Below, one piece after another: positions 24,124-32,506 of a DNA stretch of 64,000 nucleotides. The position numbers and the translations under genes are program-made. The stretch lies in contig NZ_CP059163.1 in the NCBI RefSeq assembly GCF_013466785.1, forward strand, positions 2,914,001 through 2,978,000, written 5' to 3'. This stretch comes from Nocardioides marinisabuli. Its GTDB lineage: Bacteria; Actinomycetota; Actinomycetes; Propionibacteriales; Nocardioidaceae. Below the pieces are notes generated by a model. It was not told the DNA's origin. It worked only from the letters and a program-made list of their open reading frames with translations, and did no database searches. Position 1 is the stretch's first letter; each line of letters starts with the position of its first letter.

Positions 24124-25136
24124 GCGTCTCGACCAAGGGCAAGGTCGCCGTCTTCAGCGCCGGGTCGTGGGGCACGGCCTTCTCGGTCGTGCTCGCCGAC
24201 GCCGGCAACGACGTGACCCTGTGGGCGCGCCGGCCCGAGGTCGCCGAGAGCATCAACGAGCGGCGTGAGAACGCCGACTACCTGCCCGGCATCGAGCTGC
24301 CGCCCAGCGTCGACGCCACCACCGACGTCGAGAAGGCGCTGCACGGCGCCGACATGGTCGTGCTCGCGACGCCGTCGCAGTCGCTGCGCGAGAACCTCAC
24401 CGCCTGGGCGCCCCACATCGAGGACGACGCCGTCCTCGTGTCGCTGATGAAGGGGGTCGAGCTCGGCAGCCTGAACCGGATGAGCGAGGTGATCCACCAG
24501 GTCACCGGTGCCGGGCCGGAGCGGATCGCGGTCGTCAGCGGCCCCAACCTGGCCAAGGAGATCGCCCGTCGCGAGCCGGCCGCCTCCGTGGTGGCCTGCG
24601 AGGACGAGGAGGTCGCCAAGCGGCTGCAGCAGCGCTGCCACTCGCCGGCCTTCCGCCCCTACACCTCCGTCGACGTGCTCGGCTGCGAGCTCGGCGGTGC
24701 CTACAAGAACGTCGTGGGCCTCGCCGTGGGCATGGCGGTGGGCCTGGGCTTCGGCGACAACACCACCGCCTCGATCATCACCCGCGGGCTCGCCGAGACC
24801 GCGCGGCTGGCGATGAAGCTGGGCGCCAACCCGCTGACCCTGATGGGTCTCGCCGGCCTCGGCGACCTGGTCGCCACCTGCTCCTCGCCGCTCTCGCGCA
24901 ACCGGTCGTTCGGCGAGAAGCTGGGCCAGGGGATGACCACCGAGGAGATCTACGCCAGCACCCGCCAGGTCGCCGAGGGCGCGAAGTCCTGCTCCTCCCT
25001 GCGCGCCCTGGCCGAGCAGAGCGGCTGCGACGCCCCCGTGGCCCGGTACGTCGACGAGGTCGTCGCCGGCCACATGACCGCCCAGGAGATGATGGACGCC
25101 GTCCTGGCCCGCGACACCAAGGCCGAGACCGACTGA
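24120..25136 (+). CDS. gpsA: Glycerol-3-phosphate dehydrogenase [NAD(P)+]
   Basis: A 338-residue enzyme with an N-terminal NAD(P)-binding fold ([14 protein letters not shown]; the usual first Gly of GxGxxG is Ser), [19 protein letters not shown], the catalytic lysine in [13 protein letters not shown], and [17 protein letters not shown]. It reduces dihydroxyacetone phosphate to sn-glycerol-3-phosphate, the backbone for phospholipids, feeding the acyltransferase encoded just upstream. The start overlaps the plsC stop. Confidence 0.97.
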   Translation: MSVSTKGKVAVFSAGSWGTAFSVVLADAGNDVTLWARRPEVAESINERRENADYLPGIELPPSVDATTDVEKALHGADMVVLATPSQSLRENLTAWAPHIEDDAVLVSLMKGVELGSLNRMSEVIHQVTGAGPERIAVVSGPNLAKEIARREPAASVVACEDEEVAKRLQQRCHSPAFRPYTSVDVLGCELGGAYKNVVGLAVGMAVGLGFGDNTTASIITRGLAETARLAMKLGANPLTLMGLAGLGDLVATCSSPLSRNRSFGEKLGQGMTTEEIYASTRQVAEGAKSCSSLRALAEQSGCDAPVARYVDEVVAGHMTAQEMMDAVLARDTKAETD

Positions 25137-25145
25137 GCGAGCGCC

Positions 25146-25176
25146 CAGGGGTGACCGAGGAACGAGGTCACCCCTG
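25146..25176. terminator. Perfect 11-bp stem hairpin after gpsA
   Basis: CAGGGGTGACC (25146-25156) pairs with GGTCACCCCTG (25166-25176) around a 9-nt loop, 10 bp past the gpsA stop. Confidence 0.65.
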
Positions 25177-25274
25177 CAGGGCGCGAAGGTCGAGCAAGCC
25201 CGCGCCTGAGCCTGCGAAGGCGCGACAGGCGTGTCGAGACCCGGTGACCCCGCGGCGTACGGCGGGCGCCGGTT

Positions 25275-25310
25275 CGCCGAGCCGGCCGGTTCGAACGGGC
25301 CGGCTCGGCG
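25275..25310. terminator. Perfect 13-bp stem hairpin after the trans-sulfuration gene
   Basis: CGCCGAGCCGGCC (25275-25287) pairs with GGCCGGCTCGGCG (25298-25310) around a 10-nt loop, just past the stop of the minus-strand gene. Confidence 0.7.
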
Positions 25311-25314
25311 GGGC

Positions 25315-26382
25315 TCAGACGGTGAGGTCGTCGAGCGCGCGGGACAGGTCGGCCCACAGGTCGTCGACGTCCTCGATGCCGACGGAGAGCCGCACCAGCG
25401 CCTCGGAGACGGTGGTGGGCTCCAGCTTCCAGCGGCGCCGGCGCTCGAGGGTCGACTCGACGCCGCCGAGGCTGGTGGTGTGCACCCACAGGTGGGTCTT
25501 GCGGGTCAGCAGGTCGGCGGCCATCGCGCCGCCGGCGAGCTCGACGGAGACGATCGCCCCGAAGCCGGGGTAGCGCACCCGCTCGACGGCCGCGTGCTCG
25601 GCCAGGCGCCGGGCGAGCTCGGTGGCGTTGGCGGTGGCGCGCTCGACGCGCAGGTGCAGGGTGCGCAGGCCGCGCAGCGCCAGCCACGCCTCCATGGTGC
25701 CCGGCACGGCGCCGTAGAGGTCGCGGCGTCCCTTGAGCACCCCCGCGAGCTCCTCGTCCCTGGTCACCAGGGCGCCGAGGAGCAGGTCGCTGTGCCCGCC
25801 GAGGTACTTGGTGGCCGAGTGCACGACGATGTCGGCGCCGTCGGCCAGCGGGGTCTGCACCAGGGGCGTGGCGAAGGTGTTGTCGACGACGACGTAGGCG
25901 CCGGCGGCGTGGGCGGCCTCGACGATGCGGGCCAGGTCGGCGATGTCGAGGTTGGGGTTGGTCGGGGTCTCCACCCACACCAGCGCGGCGTCCTCGCAGG
26001 CGGCGACCACGGCGTCGGTGTCGGCGATGTCGACCAGGCGGCTGCGCACGCGTCCGCGCATCTCGAGGTCGGCGAGCTGGGCGAGGCTGCCGCTGTAGGC
26101 GCTGTCGGGGGCCACGACCAGCGCGTCCTGGCCGACCAGGTCGAGCACGGTCGCGACCGCGGCCAGACCGGAGGAGAACGCGAGCGCGGTGCCGCCCTCG
26201 AGACGCCCGAGCGCGTCCTCGAAGGCCTGCCAGGTCGGGTTGCCGTAGCGGCCGTACTCGCGGTCCCCGAGGGCGACGTACGTCGAGGCCATCGTCAGCG
26301 GCTCGTTGAGCGGCTGGTCGGCCTCGTGCGGGGGACGTCCGGCGTGGACAGCGACGGTGGCGGGCTGGGGGGTCTCGCTCAT
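25315..26382 (-). CDS. PLP-dependent trans-sulfuration enzyme (cystathionine gamma-synthase/lyase family)
   Basis: A 355-residue enzyme of the Cys/Met metabolism PLP family. [46 protein letters not shown] and the PLP lysine in [12 protein letters not shown] are all present, as is the C-terminal [15 protein letters not shown]. It could be cystathionine gamma-synthase, gamma-lyase or a related lyase; the sequence motifs I can see do not separate these. ATG 26382 is chosen because a TAGTGT -10 box ends 6 nt before it on the minus strand, implying a leaderless mRNA; a GTG at 26388 would abut that box. Confidence 0.9.
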   Translation of the reverse strand: MSETPQPATVAVHAGRPPHEADQPLNEPLTMASTYVALGDREYGRYGNPTWQAFEDALGRLEGGTALAFSSGLAAVATVLDLVGQDALVVAPDSAYSGSLAQLADLEMRGRVRSRLVDIADTDAVVAACEDAALVWVETPTNPNLDIADLARIVEAAHAAGAYVVVDNTFATPLVQTPLADGADIVVHSATKYLGGHSDLLLGALVTRDEELAGVLKGRRDLYGAVPGTMEAWLALRGLRTLHLRVERATANATELARRLAEHAAVERVRYPGFGAIVSVELAGGAMAADLLTRKTHLWVHTTSLGGVESTLERRRRWKLEPTTVSEALVRLSVGIEDVDDLWADLSRALDDLTV

Positions 26383-26388
26383 GGGCAC

Positions 26389-26394
26389 ACACTA
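26389..26394 (-). promoter_or_regulatory. -10 box TAGTGT for leaderless trans-sulfuration gene
   Basis: TAGTGT reads from 26394 to 26389, 6 nt before the ATG at 26382, which has no Shine-Dalgarno sequence. Confidence 0.45.
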
Positions 26395-26456
26395 GGGTGA
26401 CGACCCATGACGTCGGCCAACCAGTCGTGCTCCGCGCCCACCCCAGGACGAGCCTC

Positions 26457-27848
26457 GTGATCGCCCTCAGCCTGGCGCAGGTCGCCGCCGTGGTGGGCGG
26501 TGAGGTCACCGGTGGGTCCAGCGGGGCCGCGACCGCCCCCGAGGACGTCGTGGTCGACGGCCCGGTCGTGATCGACGGGCGCGAGGCCGGTCCCGGCAGC
26601 CTGTTCGCCGCCTTCGTCGGCGAGCACAGCGACGGCCACGAGCACGCCGCGCAGGCCGGCCGGCAGGGGGCCGTGGCCGTCCTGGGCAGCCGCCCCACCG
26701 AGCTGCCGACGGTGGTGGTCGACGACCCGAGGCTGGCGCTGCAGCGGCTCGCGGCCCACGTCGTGGAGCGGGTGCGCCGCGACGGCGGCCTGACGGTCGT
26801 GGGGATCACGGGCTCGCAGGGCAAGACCTCGACCAAGGACCTGCTCGGCGCCGTGCTGTCCGAGGCCGCGCCGACCGTGGCCACCCGCGGCTCCTTCAAC
26901 AACGAGCTCGGCATGCCGCTGACCGCCCTGCGCGTCGAGACCGGCACCCGCTACCTGGTGCTCGAGCTCGGCGCCCGGGGCCTGGGCCACATCGCCGAGC
27001 TGACCGCGCTCGTGCGCCCCGACGTGTCGCTGGTGCTCAACGTCGGCCAGGCCCACCTCAGTGAGTTCGGCTCGCGCGAGGCGATCGCACAGGCCAAGGG
27101 CGAGCTGGTGGAGGCGCTCGACGACGACGGGACCGCCGTCCTCAACGCCGACGACGGGCGCGTCGCGGCGATGGCGTCACGCACCGGCGCGCGCGTGGTC
27201 TCCTTCGGGGCCCAGCAGCCCGCCGACGTACGCGTCGAGGAGCTCGAGCTCGACCGCCTGGGCAGGCCGTCGTTCGTGCTGGTCGCCGACGGGGCCCGGG
27301 TGCCGGTCAGGCTCCGGCTGGTGGGCGCCCACCAGGCGCTCAACGCCGCCGCCGCGGCCGCGGCCGCGATCGCCGCCGGCCTGGAGGTCGAGCAGGTCGC
27401 CGCCGCGCTGAGCGGGGTCTCGACGCTCTCGCAGTGGCGCATGGAGCTCAGCGAGCTCCCGAACGGCGTGACGGTGCTCAACGACTCCTACAACGCCAAC
27501 CCCGACTCGATGCGCGCCGCGATCGACGCGCTGGCCTCGATCGGCGCCGACCCCGGCGTACGCCGCACCGTCGCGGTGCTGGGCGAGATGCGCGAGCTGG
27601 GCGAGACCAGCCCGGAGGAGCACCGCGGCGTCGGTGCCTACGCCGTCGACCGGGGCGTCGACGTGGTGGTGGTCGTGGGCGAGGCCGCCCGCGGCATCCA
27701 CGAGGGCGCGGGGGAGCGGAGCGTGCTGCTCGCCGACAACGCCGCCGCCGGCGCCTGGCTCGCCGAGCACCTCGCCGAGGGTGACGCGGTTCTCTTCAAG
27801 GCCTCCCGCGGGGCGCGCCTGGACGAGGTCGCCGCGAGCCTTCAGTAG
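26457..27848 (+). CDS. murF: UDP-N-acetylmuramoyl-tripeptide--D-alanyl-D-alanine ligase
   Basis: A 463-residue Mur ligase. The N-terminal domain begins [14 protein letters not shown] with [12 protein letters not shown], the ATP P-loop is [25 protein letters not shown] and the C-terminal [11 protein letters not shown] are typical of MurF. It attaches D-Ala-D-Ala to the UDP-MurNAc tripeptide. GTG 26457 is chosen because the MurF fold begins there; the frame extends 20 residues upstream. Here murF lies beside ddl, which makes its D-Ala-D-Ala substrate, and not in a division cluster, so it may be a second copy. Confidence 0.93.
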   Translation: MIALSLAQVAAVVGGEVTGGSSGAATAPEDVVVDGPVVIDGREAGPGSLFAAFVGEHSDGHEHAAQAGRQGAVAVLGSRPTELPTVVVDDPRLALQRLAAHVVERVRRDGGLTVVGITGSQGKTSTKDLLGAVLSEAAPTVATRGSFNNELGMPLTALRVETGTRYLVLELGARGLGHIAELTALVRPDVSLVLNVGQAHLSEFGSREAIAQAKGELVEALDDDGTAVLNADDGRVAAMASRTGARVVSFGAQQPADVRVEELELDRLGRPSFVLVADGARVPVRLRLVGAHQALNAAAAAAAAIAAGLEVEQVAAALSGVSTLSQWRMELSELPNGVTVLNDSYNANPDSMRAAIDALASIGADPGVRRTVAVLGEMRELGETSPEEHRGVGAYAVDRGVDVVVVVGEAARGIHEGAGERSVLLADNAAAGAWLAEHLAEGDAVLFKASRGARLDEVAASLQ

Positions 27849-27851
27849 GGT
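27846..27851 (+). promoter_or_regulatory. -10 box TAGGGT for leaderless ddl
   Basis: TAGGGT begins with the murF TAG stop and ends 8 nt before the ddl ATG, which lacks a ribosome binding site. Confidence 0.45.
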
Positions 27852-27859
27852 CGCGGACC

Positions 27860-28954
27860 ATGACCGAGACGCCTGGCCCCGAGACCGCTGCACGCAAGAC
27901 CCGAGTGGCGCTCGTCTTCGGTGGACGCTCGGGCGAGCACGCCATCTCGGCGGCCACGGCCGCCGGGGTGATGAAGGCGATCGACAGCGACAAGTACGAG
28001 GTGCTGCCCATCGGCATCACGCGCGACGGGGACTGGGTCCTGGCCGCGGGCGACGCGTCGCGCTGGGAGCTCGCCGCCGGGCGGCTCCCCGAGGTCACGA
28101 CCGGGTCGGGCCCGGCCCTGGCCAGCCTCGGCGAGGCCGGTCCGGTCGACGTGGTCTTCCCGCTGCTGCACGGCCCGTACGGCGAGGACGGCACCATCCA
28201 GGGGCTGCTCGAGCTGGCCGGCGTGCGCTACGTCGGCGCCGGCGTCCTGGCCTCGGCGGTCGGCATGGACAAGCACTACATGAAGCTGGTCTTCGCCGGC
28301 CACGGACTGCCGGTGGCGCCGTACGTCGTGGTGAGGCCGAGCGAGTGGGAGCAGCGCCCCGAGGCCGTGGTGGCGCGGGTGCAGGAGGCGCTGGAGTTCC
28401 CGGTCTTCGTCAAGCCCGCCCGGGCCGGCTCGTCGCTGGGCGTCACCCGCGTCGACGACCTCACGGGGCTGGCCGACGCGATCGAGGAGGCCCGCGCCCA
28501 CGACCCGAAGGTGCTGGTCGAGCAGGGCGTCGAGGGACGCGAGATCGAGTGCGCGGTGCTCGGCGGTCGTGGCGGCGCAGCGCCGCGGGCCTCGGTGCCC
28601 GGCGAGATCGTGGTCGACCACGGCGCGGCGACGTTCTACGACTTCGAGGCCAAGTACCTCTCCGACTCCCAGGCCCGCACCGAGGCTCCGGCCGACCTGC
28701 CCGCCGACGTCGCCCAGCGGGTGCGCGAGGTCGCGGTGCAGGCGTTCGAGGCGATCAGCGGCGAGGGCCTCTCGCGCGTCGACGTCTTCGTGACGCCCGA
28801 CGGCGAGGTGCTGCTCAACGAGATCAACACGATGCCGGGCTTCACCCCCATCTCGATGTACTCGAAGATGTGGGAGGCCAGCGGCATGTCCTACACCGAG
28901 CTGGTCGACGAGCTCATCCAGCTCGCCCTCGAGCGCCCCACCGGTCTGCGCTGA
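27860..28954 (+). CDS. ddl: D-alanine--D-alanine ligase
   Basis: A 364-residue ATP-grasp ligase. VALVFGGRSGEHAIS, LLHGPYGEDGTIQG, VFVKPARAGSSLGV, YDFEAKYL (omega loop with Tyr) and LLNEINTMPGFTPISMYSKMW (metal ligands Glu and Asn) are complete. It joins two D-alanines for peptidoglycan synthesis and the product goes to MurF, encoded 11 bp upstream. A second ddl-like gene faces it downstream, separated by a repeat array. Confidence 0.97.
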   Translation: MTETPGPETAARKTRVALVFGGRSGEHAISAATAAGVMKAIDSDKYEVLPIGITRDGDWVLAAGDASRWELAAGRLPEVTTGSGPALASLGEAGPVDVVFPLLHGPYGEDGTIQGLLELAGVRYVGAGVLASAVGMDKHYMKLVFAGHGLPVAPYVVVRPSEWEQRPEAVVARVQEALEFPVFVKPARAGSSLGVTRVDDLTGLADAIEEARAHDPKVLVEQGVEGREIECAVLGGRGGAAPRASVPGEIVVDHGAATFYDFEAKYLSDSQARTEAPADLPADVAQRVREVAVQAFEAISGEGLSRVDVFVTPDGEVLLNEINTMPGFTPISMYSKMWEASGMSYTELVDELIQLALERPTGLR

Positions 28955-28961
28955 CCAGGCT

Positions 28962-29113
28962 CGAATCTCCCGCCGACCCGGCCCGAACTTCCCGCTGACC
29001 CGGCGGGAATCTCGCGCTGACCCGGCCGGAACCGGCACAGGCAGGTGTGCGCCGGGTCGACGAGACATATGCGCCGGGTCGACGCGAGATGTGCGCCGGG
29101 TCAGCGCGAGATA
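28962..29113. repeat. 22-bp-period repeat array forming a large inverted repeat between two ddl genes
   Basis: The left arm holds three 22-bp units (28962-28983, 28984-29005, 29006-29027) sharing the core CGACCCGG or TGACCCGG. The right arm holds three 22-bp units in the opposite sense (29048-29069, 29070-29091, 29092-29113) with core GCCGGGTC, and a partial fourth from 29114. ATCTCGCGCTGACCCGGC in the left arm is the exact reverse complement of 18 nt in the last right unit. The arms could fold into a long stem and terminate both convergent genes, but the regular period suggests a dispersed repeat family. Confidence 0.8.
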
Positions 29114-29132
29114 TGGGCCGGGTCGGGGGCGG

Positions 29133-30086
29133 TCAGGCCAGGGTGCGGCGGACCAGGTCGAGGACGACCTGGCCGAGGCTGGTGCCGGAGAGGGTGCAGG
29201 CGAAGGGCATGACCGAGGTCTCGGTGGTGCCGGGGGTGATCGCGGTCTCCAGGAGCACGTAGGAGCCGTCGCCCGAGACGATGAAGTCGGAGCGCGAGAG
29301 GTGGCGCAGGCCGAGCACCCGGTGGGCCTCGCCGGCGGTCCGCTCGAGGGCCGCGATCAGCTCGTCGGGCAGGTCGGGGCGGGAGAAGGAGACGAACTCG
29401 GCGGTGTAGCGGGCGTCGAAGTCGAACTCGTGGCCCTTCTCGTACTCCACCGCCACCGGGGTCAGCGCCTGCACGCCCTCGTCGGTCTCGATGCACACGA
29501 CGCTGACGTCGGTGCCGTCGTAGAAGCGCTCGATGAGGGCGTCGTCGCCGTAGGCGTAGGCGGTCACGAGCGCGGAGGGCAGGGCGGCGAGGCCGTCGAC
29601 GCCGGTCACCCCCAGGGCGCTGCCGCAGCGCGTCGGCTTGGCCACGACGCGCTCCCCGAGCCGGTGCATGACGTGCTCCATCAGCGCGGCGGCGCCGATG
29701 TCGCGGAAGGTCTGGGAGGAGAGCCCGACGCTCTCGGGCACCGCGATGCCGGCGCGGCGCAGGAGCTCGCGGGCGGTGCCCTTGTCGTGGGCCACCCGGC
29801 AGGCGCGGCTGCGGGTGCCGACGTAGGGCAGGTCGATGAGCTCGAGGAGCGTCTGGATCTCGCCGTCCTCGCCGAAGTGGCCGTGCAGCGCGGGGACCGC
29901 GGCCACGACCTTGTGCTGCTCGAGGGTGTGCAGCAGGTTGCGGTCGAAGTCGTAGGCCTCGGCCTCGACGCCGACCGCGCGCAGCTCGCGCACCAGGTTG
30001 CGGCCGCTGGCCAGCGACACGTCGCGCTCGTGGCTCAGGCCGCCGGCGATGACGGCGACGGGACCGGGCAGCTGCTCCTCGCTCAT
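29133..30086 (-). CDS. Second D-alanine--D-alanine ligase homologue
   Basis: A 317-residue ATP-grasp protein related to Ddl: VAVIAGGLSHERDVSLASG, PALHGHFGEDGEIQ, VVAKPTRCGSALGV and FDFDARYTAEF are Ddl-like. The final metal-binding motif, NEIN in the neighbouring ddl, reads LETA here, so the second Mg ligand (Asn) is replaced by Ala. The enzyme may still work with altered chemistry, or ligate another pair of substrates. ATG 30086 is chosen over one six codons upstream because family proteins begin near VAVIAGG. It converges on the first ddl. Confidence 0.87.
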   Translation of the reverse strand: MSEEQLPGPVAVIAGGLSHERDVSLASGRNLVRELRAVGVEAEAYDFDRNLLHTLEQHKVVAAVPALHGHFGEDGEIQTLLELIDLPYVGTRSRACRVAHDKGTARELLRRAGIAVPESVGLSSQTFRDIGAAALMEHVMHRLGERVVAKPTRCGSALGVTGVDGLAALPSALVTAYAYGDDALIERFYDGTDVSVVCIETDEGVQALTPVAVEYEKGHEFDFDARYTAEFVSFSRPDLPDELIAALERTAGEAHRVLGLRHLSRSDFIVSGDGSYVLLETAITPGTTETSVMPFACTLSGTSLGQVVLDLVRRTLA

Positions 30087-30123
30087 GGCACGAGCGTCCC
30101 ACATCGCGCCGACCTGCCGTCAC

Positions 30124-30644
30124 TCACCGGCAGCGCTGGACGAGCTCGAGGTGCTCGGTGATGGGTGCGGCGAGCTCGGAGAGGGCGGTGAAGGAGACAC
30201 CGCCGCGGTACTCGTCGGGCACCAGCACCTCGACGCGGGGCCGGTAGCCGATCGTGGTGCCGGTGACCGGGCCGTCCTCGCTCTCCAGGTCGGCGGGCGG
30301 GAAGAACCAGCCCACGCCGACGATCTCGTCGCAGGAGGGGGCGATCAGCTCGCGGAAGAGAGGGGGCTCCTCGACGCCGCAGGTCAGCACCAGGCCCTCG
30401 CCCCAGGCGCGGGCCGGGGCGTCGGCGGGGGAGACCTCGCGGGGCTCGAGCCCGGCCAGGTCGTCGGGCAGGCGCCCAGGAGCTCGTCGCAGGCGGCGGC
30501 GGACTCCGCGTCGAGGGCCGGTGCGGCGACCTCGACGGGGCCGCCGCAGGCACCCAGCAGCAGCGCCAGCGCACCCGCAGCGACGACGCCCCGACCCCTC
30601 GAGGGGCCGGGGCGTCGGGACGCTGCGCGCCGGGTGATGACCAC
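30124..30644 (-). pseudogene. DUF3515-type lipoprotein, frameshifted
   Basis: Two frames together encode one protein. The upstream frame (GTG 30644) has a basic start, a hydrophobic stretch and a lipobox LLLGACGG, then AACDELLG. The downstream frame continues LPDDLAGLEPREVSPADAPARAW and runs through LTCGVEEPPLFREL to the TGA at 30124. The break is at a CCC run (30475-30477); one extra C there would fuse the halves. The layout fits the DUF3515 family of actinobacterial secreted lipoproteins with two conserved Cys; the function is unknown. It may be intact in the real genome if the missing base is an error. It follows the Lrp-type gene by 21 nt. Confidence 0.75.
30584..30617. terminator. Near-perfect 34-bp palindrome at the start of the DUF3515 gene
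   Basis: The two 17-nt arms (30584-30600 and 30601-30617) match at 16 positions around TCGA. In RNA it would be a very stable hairpin 48 nt after the Lrp-type stop but inside the 5' coding region of the lipoprotein gene, so it may terminate or attenuate. Confidence 0.55.
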
Positions 30645-30664
30645 GGAGCTCGGGTCGGTCCGGC

Positions 30665-30901
30665 TCAGATGTGGACGACCGGGCAGGTCAGGGTGCGGGT
30701 GATGCCGTCGAGGTTCTGCACCTTCGAGACGACCAGCTTGCCGAGCTCGTCGACGTTGCGGGCCTCGGCGCGCACGATCACGTCGTAGGGGCCGGTGACG
30801 TCCTCGGCGAGGGTCACGCCCTTGACCTGGGCGATCGCGGCCGCGACCTCCGCAGCCTTGCCGACGTCGGTCTGGATCAGGATGTAGGCCTGCACGACCA
30901 T
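30665..30901 (-). CDS. Stand-alone Lrp/AsnC ligand-binding (RAM) domain protein
   Basis: A 78-residue protein that is only the effector domain of Lrp/AsnC regulators: VVQAYILIQTDVGKAAEVAAAIAQVKGV, then GPYDVIVRAEA. It has no DNA-binding part. Such single-domain proteins form multimers and bind amino acids; their role in actinobacteria is unclear. ATG 30901 has GAGGAG 7 nt upstream. It is divergent from thiL. Confidence 0.9.
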   Translation of the reverse strand: MVVQAYILIQTDVGKAAEVAAAIAQVKGVTLAEDVTGPYDVIVRAEARNVDELGKLVVSKVQNLDGITRTLTCPVVHI

Positions 30902-31047
30902 CGTGTTGCTCCTCAAGGGTTGTCGTCACGGCTCCGTTGCCGCGGACACGTCACCCGGATGTGTCGGCGACAACCTACCTGCTGGTGGACGCAGGGTCAC
31001 TGGGGCCCTGGGCGGGTGGACGCCGCCGGGTCTGGTGGGATGGGGCC

Positions 31048-32025
31048 ATGACCTATTCGTCGTCCCCCGAGCCGTCCTTCGAGCCGGGGGCGAGCCTCGC
31101 CGACGTCGGCGAGTTCGGCCTGATCTCGGCCATCACCAGCCGTTTCGAGCAGGGCGAGCAGGTGCTCATCGGGCCCGGCGACGACGCGGCGGTGCTGCGG
31201 GTGCGCACCGGCCACGTGGTGGTCTCGACGGACCTGATGGTCGAGGGCCGGCACTTCCGGCGCGACTGGGCCTCCGCCTCCGACGTGGGCCACCGGGCCG
31301 CGGCGCAGAACATCTCCGACATCAACGCGATGGGCGGCCGGGCCACCTCGCTGACCATCGGCCTCGCCGCCCCCGCCGACCTCGAGGCCCAGTGGGCGCT
31401 CGACTTCGCCCAGGGCTTCGCCGACGAATGCGCGCTGGTCGGGGCCAGCGTCGTGGGCGGTGACCTGACGCGCGCCGACCAGGTGGTCGTGGCCGTGACC
31501 GTGATGGGCGCCTGCACCGTGGCCCCGGTCGTGCGCTCGGGTGCCGCCCCCGGTGACGTGCTGGCCCTCGCCGGGCGCCAGGGCTGGGCCGCCGGCGGCC
31601 TGGCGGTGCTGGGGCGCGGCTTCCGCTCCCCGCGGGTGCTGGTCGAGGCCTACCGCCGCCCCCAGCCGCCGTACGACGCCGGGCCGGCCGCCGCCGACGC
31701 CGGCGCGACCGCGATGATCGACGTCTCCGACGGCCTGCTGTCCGAGGCCGGCCACCTGGCCACCGCCTCCGGCGTGGCCGTCGACGTGCGCACCGACGCG
31801 CTGGAGGTGCCCGAGCCGCTGCACGCGGTGGCCGCCGCGCTGGGCGGGGTCGACCCGGTGGCCTTCATGCTCTCCGGCGGCGACGACCACGCCCTGCTGG
31901 CGACCTTCCCGGCCGGGACCGCCCTGCCCGAGGGGTGGAGCGTGATCGGCGAGGTGCGCGAGGGCGAGGGCGTCACGGTCGACGGCGCCCCCTGGACCGG
32001 CGAGACCGGGTGGACGCACTTCTGA
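31048..32025 (+). CDS. thiL: Thiamine-monophosphate kinase
   Basis: A 325-residue ThiL of the PurM-like fold. LADVGEFGLI, LIGPGDDAAVLRV (metal-binding Asp pair), STDLMVEGRHF, QNISDINAMGG, GDLTRAD, MIDVSDGLLSE and MLSGGDDHALL are present. It phosphorylates thiamine monophosphate to thiamine diphosphate. ATG 31048 has no ribosome binding site; TGGGAT ends 6 nt before it, which could be a leaderless -10. Confidence 0.95.
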   Translation: MTYSSSPEPSFEPGASLADVGEFGLISAITSRFEQGEQVLIGPGDDAAVLRVRTGHVVVSTDLMVEGRHFRRDWASASDVGHRAAAQNISDINAMGGRATSLTIGLAAPADLEAQWALDFAQGFADECALVGASVVGGDLTRADQVVVAVTVMGACTVAPVVRSGAAPGDVLALAGRQGWAAGGLAVLGRGFRSPRVLVEAYRRPQPPYDAGPAAADAGATAMIDVSDGLLSEAGHLATASGVAVDVRTDALEVPEPLHAVAAALGGVDPVAFMLSGGDDHALLATFPAGTALPEGWSVIGEVREGEGVTVDGAPWTGETGWTHF

Positions 32026-32043
32026 TCGGCCCCGGACGCACGA

Positions 32044-32074
32044 ACGGCCGCCACCCCGGTGGGGTGACGGCCGT
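32044..32074. terminator. Bidirectional terminator between thiL and rpmB
   Basis: A 14-bp stem with one mismatch (32044-32057 with 32061-32074) and a short loop lies between the convergent thiL and rpmB genes. Confidence 0.7.
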
Positions 32075-32105
32075 CCGACGGCGGACCGAGGTGGTCAGCG
32101 GGAGG

Positions 32106-32291
32106 TCAGCGGGAGACCTTGCCCGCCTTCAGGCAGCCGGTGCAGACGTTGAGGCGCTTGGGGGTGCCGTTGACCTTGGCACGCACGCGCTGGATGTTGG
32201 GGTCGAAGCGGCGCTTCGTGATCTTGCGCGACCACGGCCGGTTGTTGCCGAAGCCAGGCTTCTTGGCGCAGATGTCGCAGACGGCAGCCAC
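32106..32291 (-). CDS. rpmB: 50S ribosomal protein L28, zinc-binding form
   Basis: A 61-residue L28. Two CxxC pairs (Cys5/Cys8 and Cys50/Cys53) make it a zinc-ribbon C+ form. FDPNIQRVRAKVNGTPKRLNVCTGCLKAG is typical. GTG 32291 has AGGAG 8 nt upstream. Actinobacteria often carry a second zinc-free copy for zinc limitation; none is in this window. Confidence 0.95.
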   Translation of the reverse strand: MAAVCDICAKKPGFGNNRPWSRKITKRRFDPNIQRVRAKVNGTPKRLNVCTGCLKAGKVSR

Positions 32292-32492
32292 CGTGAACTC
32301 CTGAAGGATCGAGGTTGGGACGAAAAGATGTGCACAACTGTTCGTGCACAGCCGAACGAGTCGAGGGCCCGGTGCTCCGGGCAACCGCGCCAGAGTATCC
32401 GAGGCGTGCGGTGCTCGGCCAATCGCGGGACGATCGGGGGCCGGAGGTGGCCGCGGGGCGCGTCACGCCACGCATCGCCGCCACCCGCACAC

Positions 32493-32498
32493 TAACGT
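32493..32498 (+). promoter_or_regulatory. -10 box TAACGT for the leaderless DAK2-domain gene
   Basis: TAACGT ends 8 nt before the GTG start at 32507, and no Shine-Dalgarno sequence is present. Confidence 0.5.
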
Positions 32499-32506
32499 GT
32501 CGCCCC

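Noticed and set aside
28962-29113. CRISPR array
   Set aside because: Units are 22 bp and contiguous with no unique spacers, and the two halves are inverted, unlike CRISPR repeats.
30124-30390. An independent 88-residue gene on the minus strand
   Set aside because: It is the second half of the frameshifted DUF3515 lipoprotein gene; sequence before its ATG continues the same protein.
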